From Onstottus_B sp035558335 (GTDB lineage: Bacteria > Acidobacteriota > Blastocatellia > UBA7656), in contig DATMCM010000123.1 of the NCBI GenBank assembly GCA_035558335.1, positions 1-15,306 on the forward strand: 15,306 bases of DNA, written 5' to 3'. The notes under the pieces are model-generated. The model was not told the DNA's origin. It saw nothing but the letters and a program-made list of their open reading frames with translations, and ran no database searches. This document shows positions 1 through 7,315 of the stretch, in pieces (position 1 is the stretch's first letter; each line of letters begins with the position of its first letter). A program made the translations under genes and the position numbers.

Positions 1-395
1 GCGCTGACGATCAGCCGTCGTGAGTCCGGATTGGACTTGATCTGAGCGATCACCCCGCTGATCTGATCTATCGTGCCGCGATCGGCTGTTTTCCAGGACC
101 TCCACTGCGCGCCATAAACCGGTCCGAGTTCACCGTCCTTGTCGGCCCACTCGTTCCAGATGTTAACGCCGTGATCGTTCAGGTATCGGATATTGGTGTC
201 GCCTCTCAAGAACCATAGCAACTCGTAGATGATCGACTTTACGTGCAGCTTCTTCGTGGTGAGGAGGGGGAAGCCCTCGCCGAGGTCGAACCTCATTTGA
301 TAACCGAAAACGGACAGCGTACCTGTGCCGGTGCGATCCTGCTTGGTCGCGCCGTGATCGAGAACGTGCCTCATTAAATCGAGGTATTGCTTCAT
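1..395 (-). CDS. thyA: Thymidylate synthase, N-terminal part (cut by window edge)
   Basis: Converts dUMP to dTMP using 5,10-methylenetetrahydrofolate, in cytoplasmic DNA-precursor synthesis. Reading the reverse complement from an ATG at 393-395 gives 131 codons open to the window edge. They begin MKQYLDLMRHVLDHG and contain the ThyA hallmarks DRTGTGTLSVFG, FPLLTTKKLHVKSI, ELLWFLRGDTN, GVNIWNEWAD, GPVYGAQWR and the ending DSRRLIVS. The arginine of DRTGTGT and the RR of DSRRL are the phosphate-binding residues known in this family. The catalytic cysteine (PCH region) lies beyond base 1 and cannot be checked. No clear Shine-Dalgarno precedes the ATG. A possible promoter close upstream would give a very short leader. 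It lies downstream of the SPFH gene in the same direction, but 313 bp and two strong hairpins separate them, so it is probably its own transcription unit. Identity is very secure. Confidence 0.96.
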   Translation of the reverse strand, partial: MKQYLDLMRHVLDHGATKQDRTGTGTLSVFGYQMRFDLGEGFPLLTTKKLHVKSIIYELLWFLRGDTNIRYLNDHGVNIWNEWADKDGELGPVYGAQWRSWKTADRGTIDQISGVIAQIKSNPDSRRLIVS

Positions 396-413
396 AGCAT
401 TAAGCGAGAGGGT

Positions 414-443
414 ATTCTATGGGCAGGGCGCTCAAGGGGACAA
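414..443 (-). promoter_or_regulatory. Possible sigma-70 promoter for thyA
   Basis: On the minus strand TTGTCC (438-443) and TAGAAT (414-419) are separated by 18 bp, a fair -35/-10 pair. Transcription would start about 10-15 nt before the thyA ATG, giving a nearly leaderless mRNA. That agrees with the lack of a visible ribosome binding site. It is inferred from consensus similarity only. Confidence 0.4.
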
Positions 444-571
444 GGCGCCTTCTCGACGGGAACAAGGCAATCTTTCCGGAGTCTAACCTAACCCGTGCCC
501 GGGAGACCGCGAACCGCGACCCGCACCACCACAAAACGACATCCAGCGGACTGTAAGAATTGAGTTGCTAG

Positions 572-606
572 CGTGGAGGAGCGGCCTTCGTTGCCGCTCC
601 TCCACG
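572..606 (-). terminator. Perfect 14-bp hairpin downstream of the SPFH gene
   Basis: The arms CGTGGAGGAGCGGC (572-585) and GCCGCTCCTCCACG (593-606) pair perfectly around a 7-nt loop. In the direction of the SPFH gene it is the second of two consecutive hairpins after the stop codon. There is no clear U-tract on either side. It may be a terminator, a transcript-end protector, or part of a structured RNA. Confidence 0.5.
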
Positions 607-621
607 AGTCCTAAAGCGCGT

Positions 622-653
622 GAAGAGGGGCGGCCACGTAAGGCCGCCCCTTC
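622..653 (-). terminator. GC-rich hairpin directly after the SPFH gene
   Basis: The arms GGGGCGGCC (627-635) and GGCCGCCCC (642-650) close a 6-nt loop. One further A-T pair (626/651) extends the stem, and two more are possible across a 2-nt bulge. It lies about 55 nt past the SPFH stop codon on the minus strand, where a terminator would be expected. The following bases lack a strong U-run, so intrinsic termination is plausible but not proven. Confidence 0.5.
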
Positions 654-708
654 AAGGTTCTTTACCAATGGCACCGCGGGATTGGGACTGCGCCCGCGCA
701 TGACGCGG

Positions 709-2907
709 TTACTTCTTTGCGGGAGCGCCGTTACCTGCACCTGAAGTCAAGCTCAAGCGGTCGCGGAACAAGTTGAGCAGAAGCAGCGTGCCTATTCCTC
801 CGCCGGCGTCGCCTGAACCACCCGACGCCAATATGTCCGGGGTGATTCGTACGCCCTTTTCTCCAATGACCTTCAGCGTTTCGACTAGTGCCACACCTTG
901 CGGGCCGATCGCGTTCACCTGCTCCGCGTAAGCCACACCCTGCGCCTCGCCCATCAGCCGGACTTTCTCGGCTTCGGCCTTGCCGGTTGCGAGAATGTAG
1001 TGAGCCTCGCCTTCGCCTTCAGCCTTGCGTTGCTCGGCGCGTTTGCCGGCTATTTCGACGCCCACCGTCGCCACCATCAGATCGCGCTGATTGTCTGCGT
1101 GAGCCTTGGTTTTCTCGAGCTGAATCCTTTTGTCTTCGGCCTCGCGTTGCGCGTCGAACATGTTCTGTTTCTGTTCGGCAAGGATCTTTTCCGTCTGCGT
1201 CTTCATCAACTCTTCAGGCAGGCGGATGTGGCAAATCAGGACGTTCACGACATCGACGTGATACTTCAGCAAATGGGCGCGCACTCGAGCTTCCGCGCGT
1301 TCCTGTTCTTCATGCCGGTTCTGCAAGTAAGCCATCGCCGACGACTCGGAAGCCTGATTGCGGAAGATCGAGTCGATCAGCGGATGCATCACGTTTTGAA
1401 TCAGCTTCTCGATCGAGCCGATCTTCGCGACCATGAATGGCGCGTCCTCCGGCTTGACTCGAAAGACCACTCGCACTTCGAGCTGCATAGTGAAGCCGTC
1501 CTTTGAGATCACTTCGAACGGGTTGAATGTGTTCGCTACTTCGCCGGTTGTCCACTCGACCGTCTGGTTGGTCGTGGGTATAACGATCGGCGTTATAGCA
1601 AGCGTGTTGACATAGTAGCGTCCAGGTCCGACGACGGTCTCCTGAATTCCGCGATACCCGGCGGGCACGACATAGGCTTCATGCGCGCCTTCATCCAAGC
1701 GGCGATCGGCGGGGTCTGAAAGCGTCAAGTCTTCTTCGATCTCTTCAACGGTGCGCTTGTCCGTATCAAGCTTGTCCAGCCGCGCCGCCACTAAAGAGAC
1801 GTGCTCGTGTTCTTCGCGTTCGAGTCGTTCGCGAACCTTCTCGGCCATTGCGCGGCGCACTTCGTCTGAAGGATCCTTTCCTACGTTCGATACAATGACC
1901 GCGACTTCGCCGGGCTTCACTTCCTTTGCAGTCTCGGGAATGACTTTGAAGAGGAGCGGGTTAATATAGTAGGTGCCCGGCAGCAGTATGTCCTTCTGCG
2001 GCCCGCGCTGGCCGCCGCTCCTGATGAACTCATTCGCGTCCTGGAAGTTGTCGTGGCCCTCGACCGGGGTGGCGACGTAGTCTCTCGGATCAAGAGGCGC
2101 GCCGTCCAGCGCTTCCACGAGTCCGATCGAGTTCTCGCTGATTACGGTCGCTTCGTAGAGCTTCATCGTGAACAGTCCAGGCTTCCTCTCGTTGGCTCCG
2201 TCGATGGGAACCGAATCGGTCAGGATGCGGTAGGTTCCAGGCGTAAGGATCTCGACCTGCGGTCCCTTCTGCCCGCCCGATCCTATGAACTGTTCCGCGT
2301 CCTGAAAGTTCAAATGAGTGCCGATTGCTTTCGCAAGCAGCCGCCCGGGATCGAGCGGTGCGCCGTCAGCGCTGGTTACGATGCCGACCTTTCCCTGGGG
2401 GATCACCGTCGTTTTGGCAATCGAAACGCGAAACAAATAAGGGTGAATCGGCCACAAGCCTGGAGGCAGCGTTCGAAGCTGAATGCCTTTGACCCCGCCT
2501 TGCTTGATAAACGCAATCGGGTCCTGGAAATTATTGTGAGCGTTCTGTGCGCGATCGGGCGCGAAGATTCTGCCGGGAGGCATCGGGTCGCCATCAATCG
2601 CCTCGATCAGGCCCATCTCGTCGGAACCGATCTCGATCAACGGGACCTTGCGAACCACTCGCTCGACGGGCCATCTGATGAAGTGCAAGCCTGGCTTCAG
2701 CACGTTGGCTTGAATGCCGACCTCTCCTTCGGTGGCGACTACGCGGCCAGGCGGCATCTTTGCGCCGACATAACGCCGCTCCTTGATGGCGATTTCTCGC
2801 GCACCCACGTTGACCAGGATGCGCCGGAGGATCGCGACGAGCACGACCAGTCCGATGACTGCTTCGATCACGAAAGGATAGAAAGACGGGATACCAGTGT
2901 TTTGCAT
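709..2907 (-). CDS. Membrane-anchored SPFH/Band-7 protein with tandem beta-rich repeats
   Basis: The 732-aa protein has one N-terminal transmembrane helix (about 13-33). A repeat array follows: a short unit (about 43-90), three full units (98-162, 173-236, 260-322) and a degenerate unit (about 332-441). Full units share DGxPxxPGR, HxNFQD, FIxxGGxKGxQ and LxPGxYxI. The degenerate unit is split by a very charged segment (346-405). An SPFH/Band-7 domain (about 445-570) follows, then a long charged coiled coil rich in E, K, A and Q (565-660, AEAEKVRLMGEAQG-like), as in flotillins. The tail has a short glycine-rich hydrophobic stretch (about 696-712). SPFH proteins form oligomeric rings or cages on membranes. 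The substrate or role here is unknown. The start has GAGGT 4 nt upstream. It lies 37 bp after the 228-aa gene, so an operon is likely. No NfeD partner is present. Family assignment is firm; function is not. Confidence 0.9.
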   Translation of the reverse strand: MQNTGIPSFYPFVIEAVIGLVVLVAILRRILVNVGAREIAIKERRYVGAKMPPGRVVATEGEVGIQANVLKPGLHFIRWPVERVVRKVPLIEIGSDEMGLIEAIDGDPMPPGRIFAPDRAQNAHNNFQDPIAFIKQGGVKGIQLRTLPPGLWPIHPYLFRVSIAKTTVIPQGKVGIVTSADGAPLDPGRLLAKAIGTHLNFQDAEQFIGSGGQKGPQVEILTPGTYRILTDSVPIDGANERKPGLFTMKLYEATVISENSIGLVEALDGAPLDPRDYVATPVEGHDNFQDANEFIRSGGQRGPQKDILLPGTYYINPLLFKVIPETAKEVKPGEVAVIVSNVGKDPSDEVRRAMAEKVRERLEREEHEHVSLVAARLDKLDTDKRTVEEIEEDLTLSDPADRRLDEGAHEAYVVPAGYRGIQETVVGPGRYYVNTLAITPIVIPTTNQTVEWTTGEVANTFNPFEVISKDGFTMQLEVRVVFRVKPEDAPFMVAKIGSIEKLIQNVMHPLIDSIFRNQASESSAMAYLQNRHEEQERAEARVRAHLLKYHVDVVNVLICHIRLPEELMKTQTEKILAEQKQNMFDAQREAEDKRIQLEKTKAHADNQRDLMVATVGVEIAGKRAEQRKAEGEGEAHYILATGKAEAEKVRLMGEAQGVAYAEQVNAIGPQGVALVETLKVIGEKGVRITPDILASGGSGDAGGGIGTLLLLNLFRDRLSLTSGAGNGAPAKK
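1942..2616 (-). repeat. Three tandem protein-repeat units inside the SPFH gene
   Basis: Residues 98-322 contain three copies of a roughly 65-residue module. Each has a DGxP turn, an HxNFQD motif (NFQD at 126-129, 200-203 and 287-290), an FIxxGG[VQ][KR]Gx Q segment and an LxPG turn before a beta strand. The similarity is clear at protein level, while the DNA has diverged, so the duplication looks old and selected. The third copy has PRD in place of PGR. Confidence 0.85.
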
Positions 2908-2944
2908 ACGGACCTCGAATAGCTGACTCCAGTGAGCACCACGC

Positions 2945-3631
2945 TTATCTTGTGGACGCAGCCGTGGTCAGTTCACGGCGAACGCCGGCGAGTCTTTGCT
3001 TTAAGCCAAAGCCCGCGCCCGAGCTCCTCGCTTCAGATGAGAGCACCCAGTAATGGCTCTCGATCAAAGCGATCAAATCCTCAGCCGAAAGTCTTGGGAG
3101 CCCACCGCTACGCCAGCACCCAACAGCTCGTTCGACCGCGGCCTCATAAGTTTTCCCATCGTCAGAAAGCGCCGCTATCCGCAACATCTCAACTGTCGAG
3201 CGCTCGCTTGGCTCGGTGTTCCAATTGTTCATCACCAGCTCGGCCAATGAAACGTTGGCTCGTAGACCGTTGTCGGATGCGATCTCCGAGACGAGCGCAC
3301 GGAGGATGTCATGACGAATGACGGCTTGCTCGACAAGCAACTCCAGCATCTCAAGGTAAAGTTTGTTATTGCCGAGATTGTGCGCGTCACGCAACGCCGA
3401 AACGTCCCCTTCGACGGCGCGTTTTCTCAATGCCGCTGCAGGATGTGTCGCCGCGTCGGCTTCCCCGAGGTCTAGCTCTGTCGTGCAAGAAGTCTGCTCG
3501 AACAACCCTCGCTGAACGGGCTGCGGAACCGCACGATTCGAACTTAATTCTGGCACCGCTCCCGGCCGCACATAGGCCGCGAAGATTACCGCGACCAGGG
3601 CTACGAACAAGACTATGAGAACGAGAATCAT
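2945..3631 (-). CDS. Hypothetical membrane-anchored helical protein, upstream partner of the SPFH gene
   Basis: I do not recognise a family for this 228-aa protein. Residues 1-20 (MILVLIVLFVALVAVIFAAY) form a strong signal anchor. A low-complexity proline/serine linker follows (about 22-60), then a predicted all-helical domain (about 60-225) with no obvious catalytic motif. The domain is likely exported or faces the side opposite the short N-terminus. The gene ends 37 bp before the SPFH ATG and runs in the same direction, so co-transcription is likely and a physical partnership is a reasonable inference. It is not NfeD, the usual operon partner of stomatin-like genes: there is no OB-fold signature and only one membrane segment. 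The ribosome binding site is weak. The coding call rests on the length, the anchor and the operon position. Confidence 0.75.
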   Translation of the reverse strand: MILVLIVLFVALVAVIFAAYVRPGAVPELSSNRAVPQPVQRGLFEQTSCTTELDLGEADAATHPAAALRKRAVEGDVSALRDAHNLGNNKLYLEMLELLVEQAVIRHDILRALVSEIASDNGLRANVSLAELVMNNWNTEPSERSTVEMLRIAALSDDGKTYEAAVERAVGCWRSGGLPRLSAEDLIALIESHYWVLSSEARSSGAGFGLKQRLAGVRRELTTAASTR

Positions 3632-3911
3632 CGGAGCCTAATTCCCTGCGTGGCCGCAGTCTTGGGTTTCTTCTCGGCGACTGCGCGCTCACAGTGAAAG
3701 GGCGTGACGTGAGGCTCAAGGTTTATCTGACGCGGACTGCGGATCTTTTTTCTTCGGCGCCGGTCTAATGCAGAGCGATCGGAGATCAGCGTGAGTCCGT
3801 TCGGCCCGCAACCAGTTCGCGTACTCTTTGTTGACTTTGCCTCTGGATTGTTCTATAGAAACGGCAACTAGGTAGCATCGCTCCATAACTTGAAACTGAG
3901 GGAGAAAAGAC
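3632..3911. other. Divergent intergenic region between the SPFH operon and the TonB receptor
   Basis: This 280-bp region separates two divergently transcribed units. The plus-side promoter for the receptor is clear (3831-3859). I could not find an equally good promoter for the minus-strand operon. A 65-codon minus-strand frame here covers the receptor promoter and its ribosome binding site and is not believed. Confidence 0.7.
3831..3859 (+). promoter_or_regulatory. Sigma-70 promoter of the TonB-dependent receptor
   Basis: TTGACT (3831-3836) and TATAGA (3854-3859) are separated by exactly 17 bp. Each hexamer matches 5 of 6 consensus bases. Transcription would start near 3866, giving a leader of about 45 nt with GAGGGAG (3898-3904) 7 nt before the ATG. 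This is the best promoter in the window. Confidence 0.75.
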
Positions 3912-6900
3912 ATGAGCAGACCCGTAAGGTCAGTCGCATTCTGTTTGGCCCTGATGCTGACGCTTGTCTTGGGTGCGCGAGCCCAGACTCAGATAACCGG
4001 TGGCGTAATTCAGGGCACTGTGCTGGACGAAGCCGGCGCAGTCCTGCCGGCAGCAAATGTCGAAGTTAAGAACCCGGACACCAACTTTACAAGCACCTTA
4101 ACCACCAACTCAGACGGCAGGTTCGTGTTTCTGCAGCTGCAACCCGGCCGCTATCTTTTGACTGTCTCGAAGCAGGGGTTCGCAACGCTTGTTCAGGAGA
4201 ACCTCGATCTTACCGTCGGTCAGACCATCAATCTGAATCTGAACATGAAAGTTTCGCGCCTCGAAGAGAAGATAACCATCACGGCCGCACCGATCATCGA
4301 CACGGTCGGGACTGAGTCAAGCTCGACTCTAAACGAGCATGCAGTGGGCAACCTGCCAAATCTCGGGAGGAAATTCGAAGACCTGCTGACGCTCACGCCT
4401 GGAGTAAGCATCACTCAGGGCCCGGACGGCGACGAGATCAACTTCGCGGGTCAGCGGGGAATCTTCAACAACGTGAACTTGGATGGCGGCGACTACAACA
4501 ACGGCTTTTTTGGCGAGCAAGCGGGCGGACAGCGGGCCGCCATCGACATCACGCTTGAAGCGGTCAAAGAGTTTCAGGTGGTTGCGACCGGCGCAAGCGC
4601 CGAGTTTGGGCGGACCGCCGGAGGCGTCGTCAATGTTATTACCAAATCCGGCACGAATAATTTCCACGGAAGCCTGTTCTATTATCAGCGGCTGGAAGCG
4701 CTGAGCGCCGACACCTCGGACGGTAAGCCGCTCACAGACTTCAGTCGCGAGCAATTCGGCGGAACCATCGGCGGTCCAATCGTCAAGGACAAGGTGTTTT
4801 TTTTCGCGGCCGTCGAGCAGATCTTTGCAGAGCTGACACGCCCTAATCTGAGTGAAGCGATCGGGACGCCGTGCCCGGTATCAGCGCCGACGGTTCCGGC
4901 CAACGAAGCGTTGATCAACAACACTCCGGATTGTCAGAGACTTGCACTCCTCAACTTCTTTCAGGCGAGGCTGAATCAGAATGAGGCGCTTCCTGTAAAG
5001 CACCCGCAACGCAACACGGCGGTGCTGACCAAACTCGACTGGAGCCTTTCATCCAACAACAAGCTCAGCGCGTCTTACAACTTCGACTACTCCAAGAATG
5101 AGAACCAGACATTCGACGTTGCTACGTACGGCACGTCGGCCAATGGCACCGAGGGGCCGTCGAAGATCAACGTGTTTAACCTGAATCTGTTTAGCTCACT
5201 GTCACCGACGAAACTGAACGAGGCGCATTTCACCTATGGGCGCGAATCGCGTCCGCGCACAGCGACACCGTCGAATCTTGCGGCCGACACCGGCATGGGC
5301 TTCGGAACTACGTTCCGGTTTGGGAACCCGTTCTTCCTACAGCCAAATGTCGATGAGTTGGTTTGGCGCACTCAACTACGAGACAGCTTCTCGATCGTCT
5401 CGGGCAAGCACACCTTTAAGTTCGGCGGCGAGTGGCTGCACACGCTTAACGATCAGGTGTTCCGCGGATTCTTTACCGGTCGCTACTTGTTCGACAGCGT
5501 CACCGGCTTCCTCCGATACGCCTCGCCCGGGGCGGCGGGTGGTTTTGGACCGAACACAGTGGCTTGCTCGAATGGCAGCTTTGTGACGCTGCCCGCAAGC
5601 TGTCCCGCTGGCAGCAGTCCCACCGGCGGCCCTCTGTTGTTTTATTTGCAGGACGGTATCCCAAGTGGATTGCCGAATGTACCGCCGCCCGGCGCGTCCA
5701 AGATTAAGAATGACGACATCGCGGTGTTCTTTCAGGATAAGTGGCAAGTCTGGTCGAACTTCACGCTCAGCTACGGACTTCGATGGGAGGCGCAAATCTT
5801 TCCGAACCCGGTCGTGCCTCCGGCGCAGACTGCTTACGGGCAGTTCTTGGGTGATCCGAGGTTCCCATCCGATGGCACACTCCCCGACCAGATGAAAGAG
5901 TTCCAGCCGCGCGTCGGATTCGCCTGGGATATTTCAAAGACGGGCAAGTCGGTCCTGCGCGCTACTTGGGGCATCTACAACGCTCGGCAAAACATGTTGT
6001 CGCAGGTCGGATCGATCACGACCAACGGCGCTCAGCAAAGTACCAACTTTGCAAGCACTGACAACATTAGACTTTTTGGGGTGCCGGCCCCGGTGTGGCC
6101 AGGACTCTCGCCGGTTGGACCTCCACTGCCCGCGGGTCAGTTCCCATTGTTCACCGGCGTGCGCGCGTTCAGCGCGGACTACGCGAATCCCCGAATCTAC
6201 ACAACCAATGTGGGCTTCGAGCAAGAAATCGCTCCGAACCTGGCGTTTTATGCGGACTTTACTCTCGCGAAGGGCGTGCACCTGACGCGCTTCGTTAATA
6301 TCAATGTCGGGGACGGTCCAACTAAATGCTGCGCGATTTCGAACACAGTCCAGATTTTCATTCCAGGCACCGGAGACTCAGTCCTTTACAGCGGCGCGCC
6401 TCACTTCGCGCCTCAGCTTGGCGATGTGTTCATCACGGCAAGCTCCGCAAAGTCACTCTATCGCGGGTTGACCGTTGGAGTGCGCAAGCGCTTCAGCAAC
6501 AGGTTCCAGTTTGAGGGGAACTACGTGTTCTCCAAAGACCTGGATGACGACTCGAACGAGCGCGATCCGTTCACCGATCGCTCATTCAACCGCTTCGACT
6601 TTTCGAAGGACTACTCGTTGTCGGATCGCGACATCCGCCACAAGTTCAACTTCTATACCTATGCCGAACTTGGAAAGGGCTTCGAGGCGAACGTTCGAAT
6701 ACAGGCGCGCTCGGCGCAGCCGATTACCGACAACCCGTTGGGAGACGGCTCGGGCGAGCCTTGCAGCGAATCCAATTCGCGGACACGCGTTGTAAACAAT
6801 ATAGACTGTGGGCGAAACCATTTGCGCAAGGACAATGTGTTCTTCACCTTCGATTGGCGCCTGCAGCGGCCGTTCAAGCTCGGCGAGCGAATGGAGCTTA

Positions 6901-7049
6901 TGCCGATCGTCGAGATGTTCAACACGTTCAACAACGAAAACAACGTAAACCCGCTGGTTTCGCCGGCACTGTTCAACTTCGACGGGTTTTTGAGATTCGG
7001 GGTAGGCGACCCGCGTCAGCTTCAGCTCGCGTTGAAGTTCACGTTCTAA
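3912..7049 (+). CDS. TonB-dependent receptor with carboxypeptidase-regulatory domain (Oar-like)
   Basis: This is a 1045-aa outer-membrane protein for TonB-energised uptake or secretion of an unknown substrate. A signal peptide (1-24) ends in GARAQ. A carboxypeptidase-regulatory beta-sandwich follows (about 29-112; GVIQGTVLDEAGAVLPAANV, then FVFLQLQPGRYLLTV). The plug domain (about 118-245) contains LPNLGRKFEDLLTLTPGV, INFAGQRG and FGRTAGGVVNVITKSGTN. The C-terminal half is a beta-barrel ending in the aromatic signature LQLALKFTF. This domain order is typical of acidobacterial Oar-like receptors, which are abundant in that phylum and often act in polysaccharide or peptide uptake. No TonB box is obvious. 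The eight cysteines of the mature protein fall in four close pairs (321/341, 552/564, 806/807, 951/966), which suggests disulfide-closed surface loops. A good promoter and ribosome binding site precede it and a hairpin follows, so it is probably monocistronic. Confidence 0.93.
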   Translation: MSRPVRSVAFCLALMLTLVLGARAQTQITGGVIQGTVLDEAGAVLPAANVEVKNPDTNFTSTLTTNSDGRFVFLQLQPGRYLLTVSKQGFATLVQENLDLTVGQTINLNLNMKVSRLEEKITITAAPIIDTVGTESSSTLNEHAVGNLPNLGRKFEDLLTLTPGVSITQGPDGDEINFAGQRGIFNNVNLDGGDYNNGFFGEQAGGQRAAIDITLEAVKEFQVVATGASAEFGRTAGGVVNVITKSGTNNFHGSLFYYQRLEALSADTSDGKPLTDFSREQFGGTIGGPIVKDKVFFFAAVEQIFAELTRPNLSEAIGTPCPVSAPTVPANEALINNTPDCQRLALLNFFQARLNQNEALPVKHPQRNTAVLTKLDWSLSSNNKLSASYNFDYSKNENQTFDVATYGTSANGTEGPSKINVFNLNLFSSLSPTKLNEAHFTYGRESRPRTATPSNLAADTGMGFGTTFRFGNPFFLQPNVDELVWRTQLRDSFSIVSGKHTFKFGGEWLHTLNDQVFRGFFTGRYLFDSVTGFLRYASPGAAGGFGPNTVACSNGSFVTLPASCPAGSSPTGGPLLFYLQDGIPSGLPNVPPPGASKIKNDDIAVFFQDKWQVWSNFTLSYGLRWEAQIFPNPVVPPAQTAYGQFLGDPRFPSDGTLPDQMKEFQPRVGFAWDISKTGKSVLRATWGIYNARQNMLSQVGSITTNGAQQSTNFASTDNIRLFGVPAPVWPGLSPVGPPLPAGQFPLFTGVRAFSADYANPRIYTTNVGFEQEIAPNLAFYADFTLAKGVHLTRFVNINVGDGPTKCCAISNTVQIFIPGTGDSVLYSGAPHFAPQLGDVFITASSAKSLYRGLTVGVRKRFSNRFQFEGNYVFSKDLDDDSNERDPFTDRSFNRFDFSKDYSLSDRDIRHKFNFYTYAELGKGFEANVRIQARSAQPITDNPLGDGSGEPCSESNSRTRVVNNIDCGRNHLRKDNVFFTFDWRLQRPFKLGERMELMPIVEMFNTFNNENNVNPLVSPALFNFDGFLRFGVGDPRQLQLALKFTF

Positions 7050-7056
7050 CTTTCCT

Positions 7057-7084
7057 GTGGGGCGGCTCTCGTAGTCGCCCCCAC
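7057..7084 (+). terminator. Terminator-like hairpin after the TonB receptor
   Basis: GTGGGGCGGCT (7057-7067) pairs with AGTCGCCCCCAC (7073-7084) around a 5-nt loop. The stem has about 11 pairs with one bulged C and one G-U pair. It begins 7 nt after the stop codon. The following bases are pyrimidine-rich (ATTCCTCACTTTCTC) but not a clean T-run. Confidence 0.65.
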
Positions 7085-7242
7085 ATTCCTCACTTTCTCA
7101 ACGCCGTACTCTGCCTATTGCAAGGGAAGCTCGCTTCACCTAAGGTTCGGCTGTGCTGGAGTTGCTTTTTAGCGCCGCGCCAAACGTGATCAGAATTGGG
7201 AGCGATTCAGGATTTCGCGGACGCGACGAGCCCGATTCATGG

Positions 7243-7283
7243 TGAGGCTACGACTGAATATCCTTCAGCCCAGGTTAGCCTCA
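7243..7283 (+). promoter_or_regulatory. Nested inverted repeat upstream of the radical SAM gene
   Basis: The outer arms TGAGGCTA (7243-7250) and TAGCCTCA (7276-7283) are perfect. Inside them CTGAA (7254-7258) and TTCAG (7264-7268) close a 5-nt loop, leaving an asymmetric internal loop (3 and 7 nt). It ends 32 nt before the ATG at 7316. It could fold in the mRNA leader or bind a regulator. It is too small and lacks the conserved boxes for a cobalamin riboswitch. Confidence 0.4.
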
Positions 7284-7315
7284 AACATACGCCATCACCT
7301 CGGTGAGCACTGGTA

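Larger units (their letters stand above)
396..708. other. Non-coding gap between the SPFH gene and thyA
   Basis: A 313-bp gap holds two strong hairpins (572-606 and 622-653) and the possible thyA promoter. An 85-codon minus-strand frame crosses both hairpins, overlaps the end of the SPFH gene and resembles no known family, so it is not called as a gene. Confidence 0.7.

Noticed and set aside
483..740. 85-codon minus-strand frame after the SPFH gene
   Set aside because: It crosses two strong hairpins, overlaps the SPFH stop region and has random-looking composition.
898..1506. 202-codon plus-strand frame opposite the SPFH and coiled-coil region
   Set aside because: Antisense shadow of the SPFH gene, with no ribosome site and no recognisable domain.
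2053..2922. 289-codon plus-strand frame opposite the SPFH gene
   Set aside because: It is antisense to a firmly identified gene and its product is arginine/aspartate-rich with no family character, as expected from the opposite strand of a GC-rich gene.
3716..3913. 65-codon minus-strand frame in the divergent intergenic region
   Set aside because: It overlaps the clear sigma-70 promoter and ribosome site of the TonB receptor and resembles nothing.
7243..7283. Cobalamin riboswitch before the B12-type radical SAM gene
   Set aside because: The leader is too short and the conserved B12-box is not visible; only a small nested hairpin is present.
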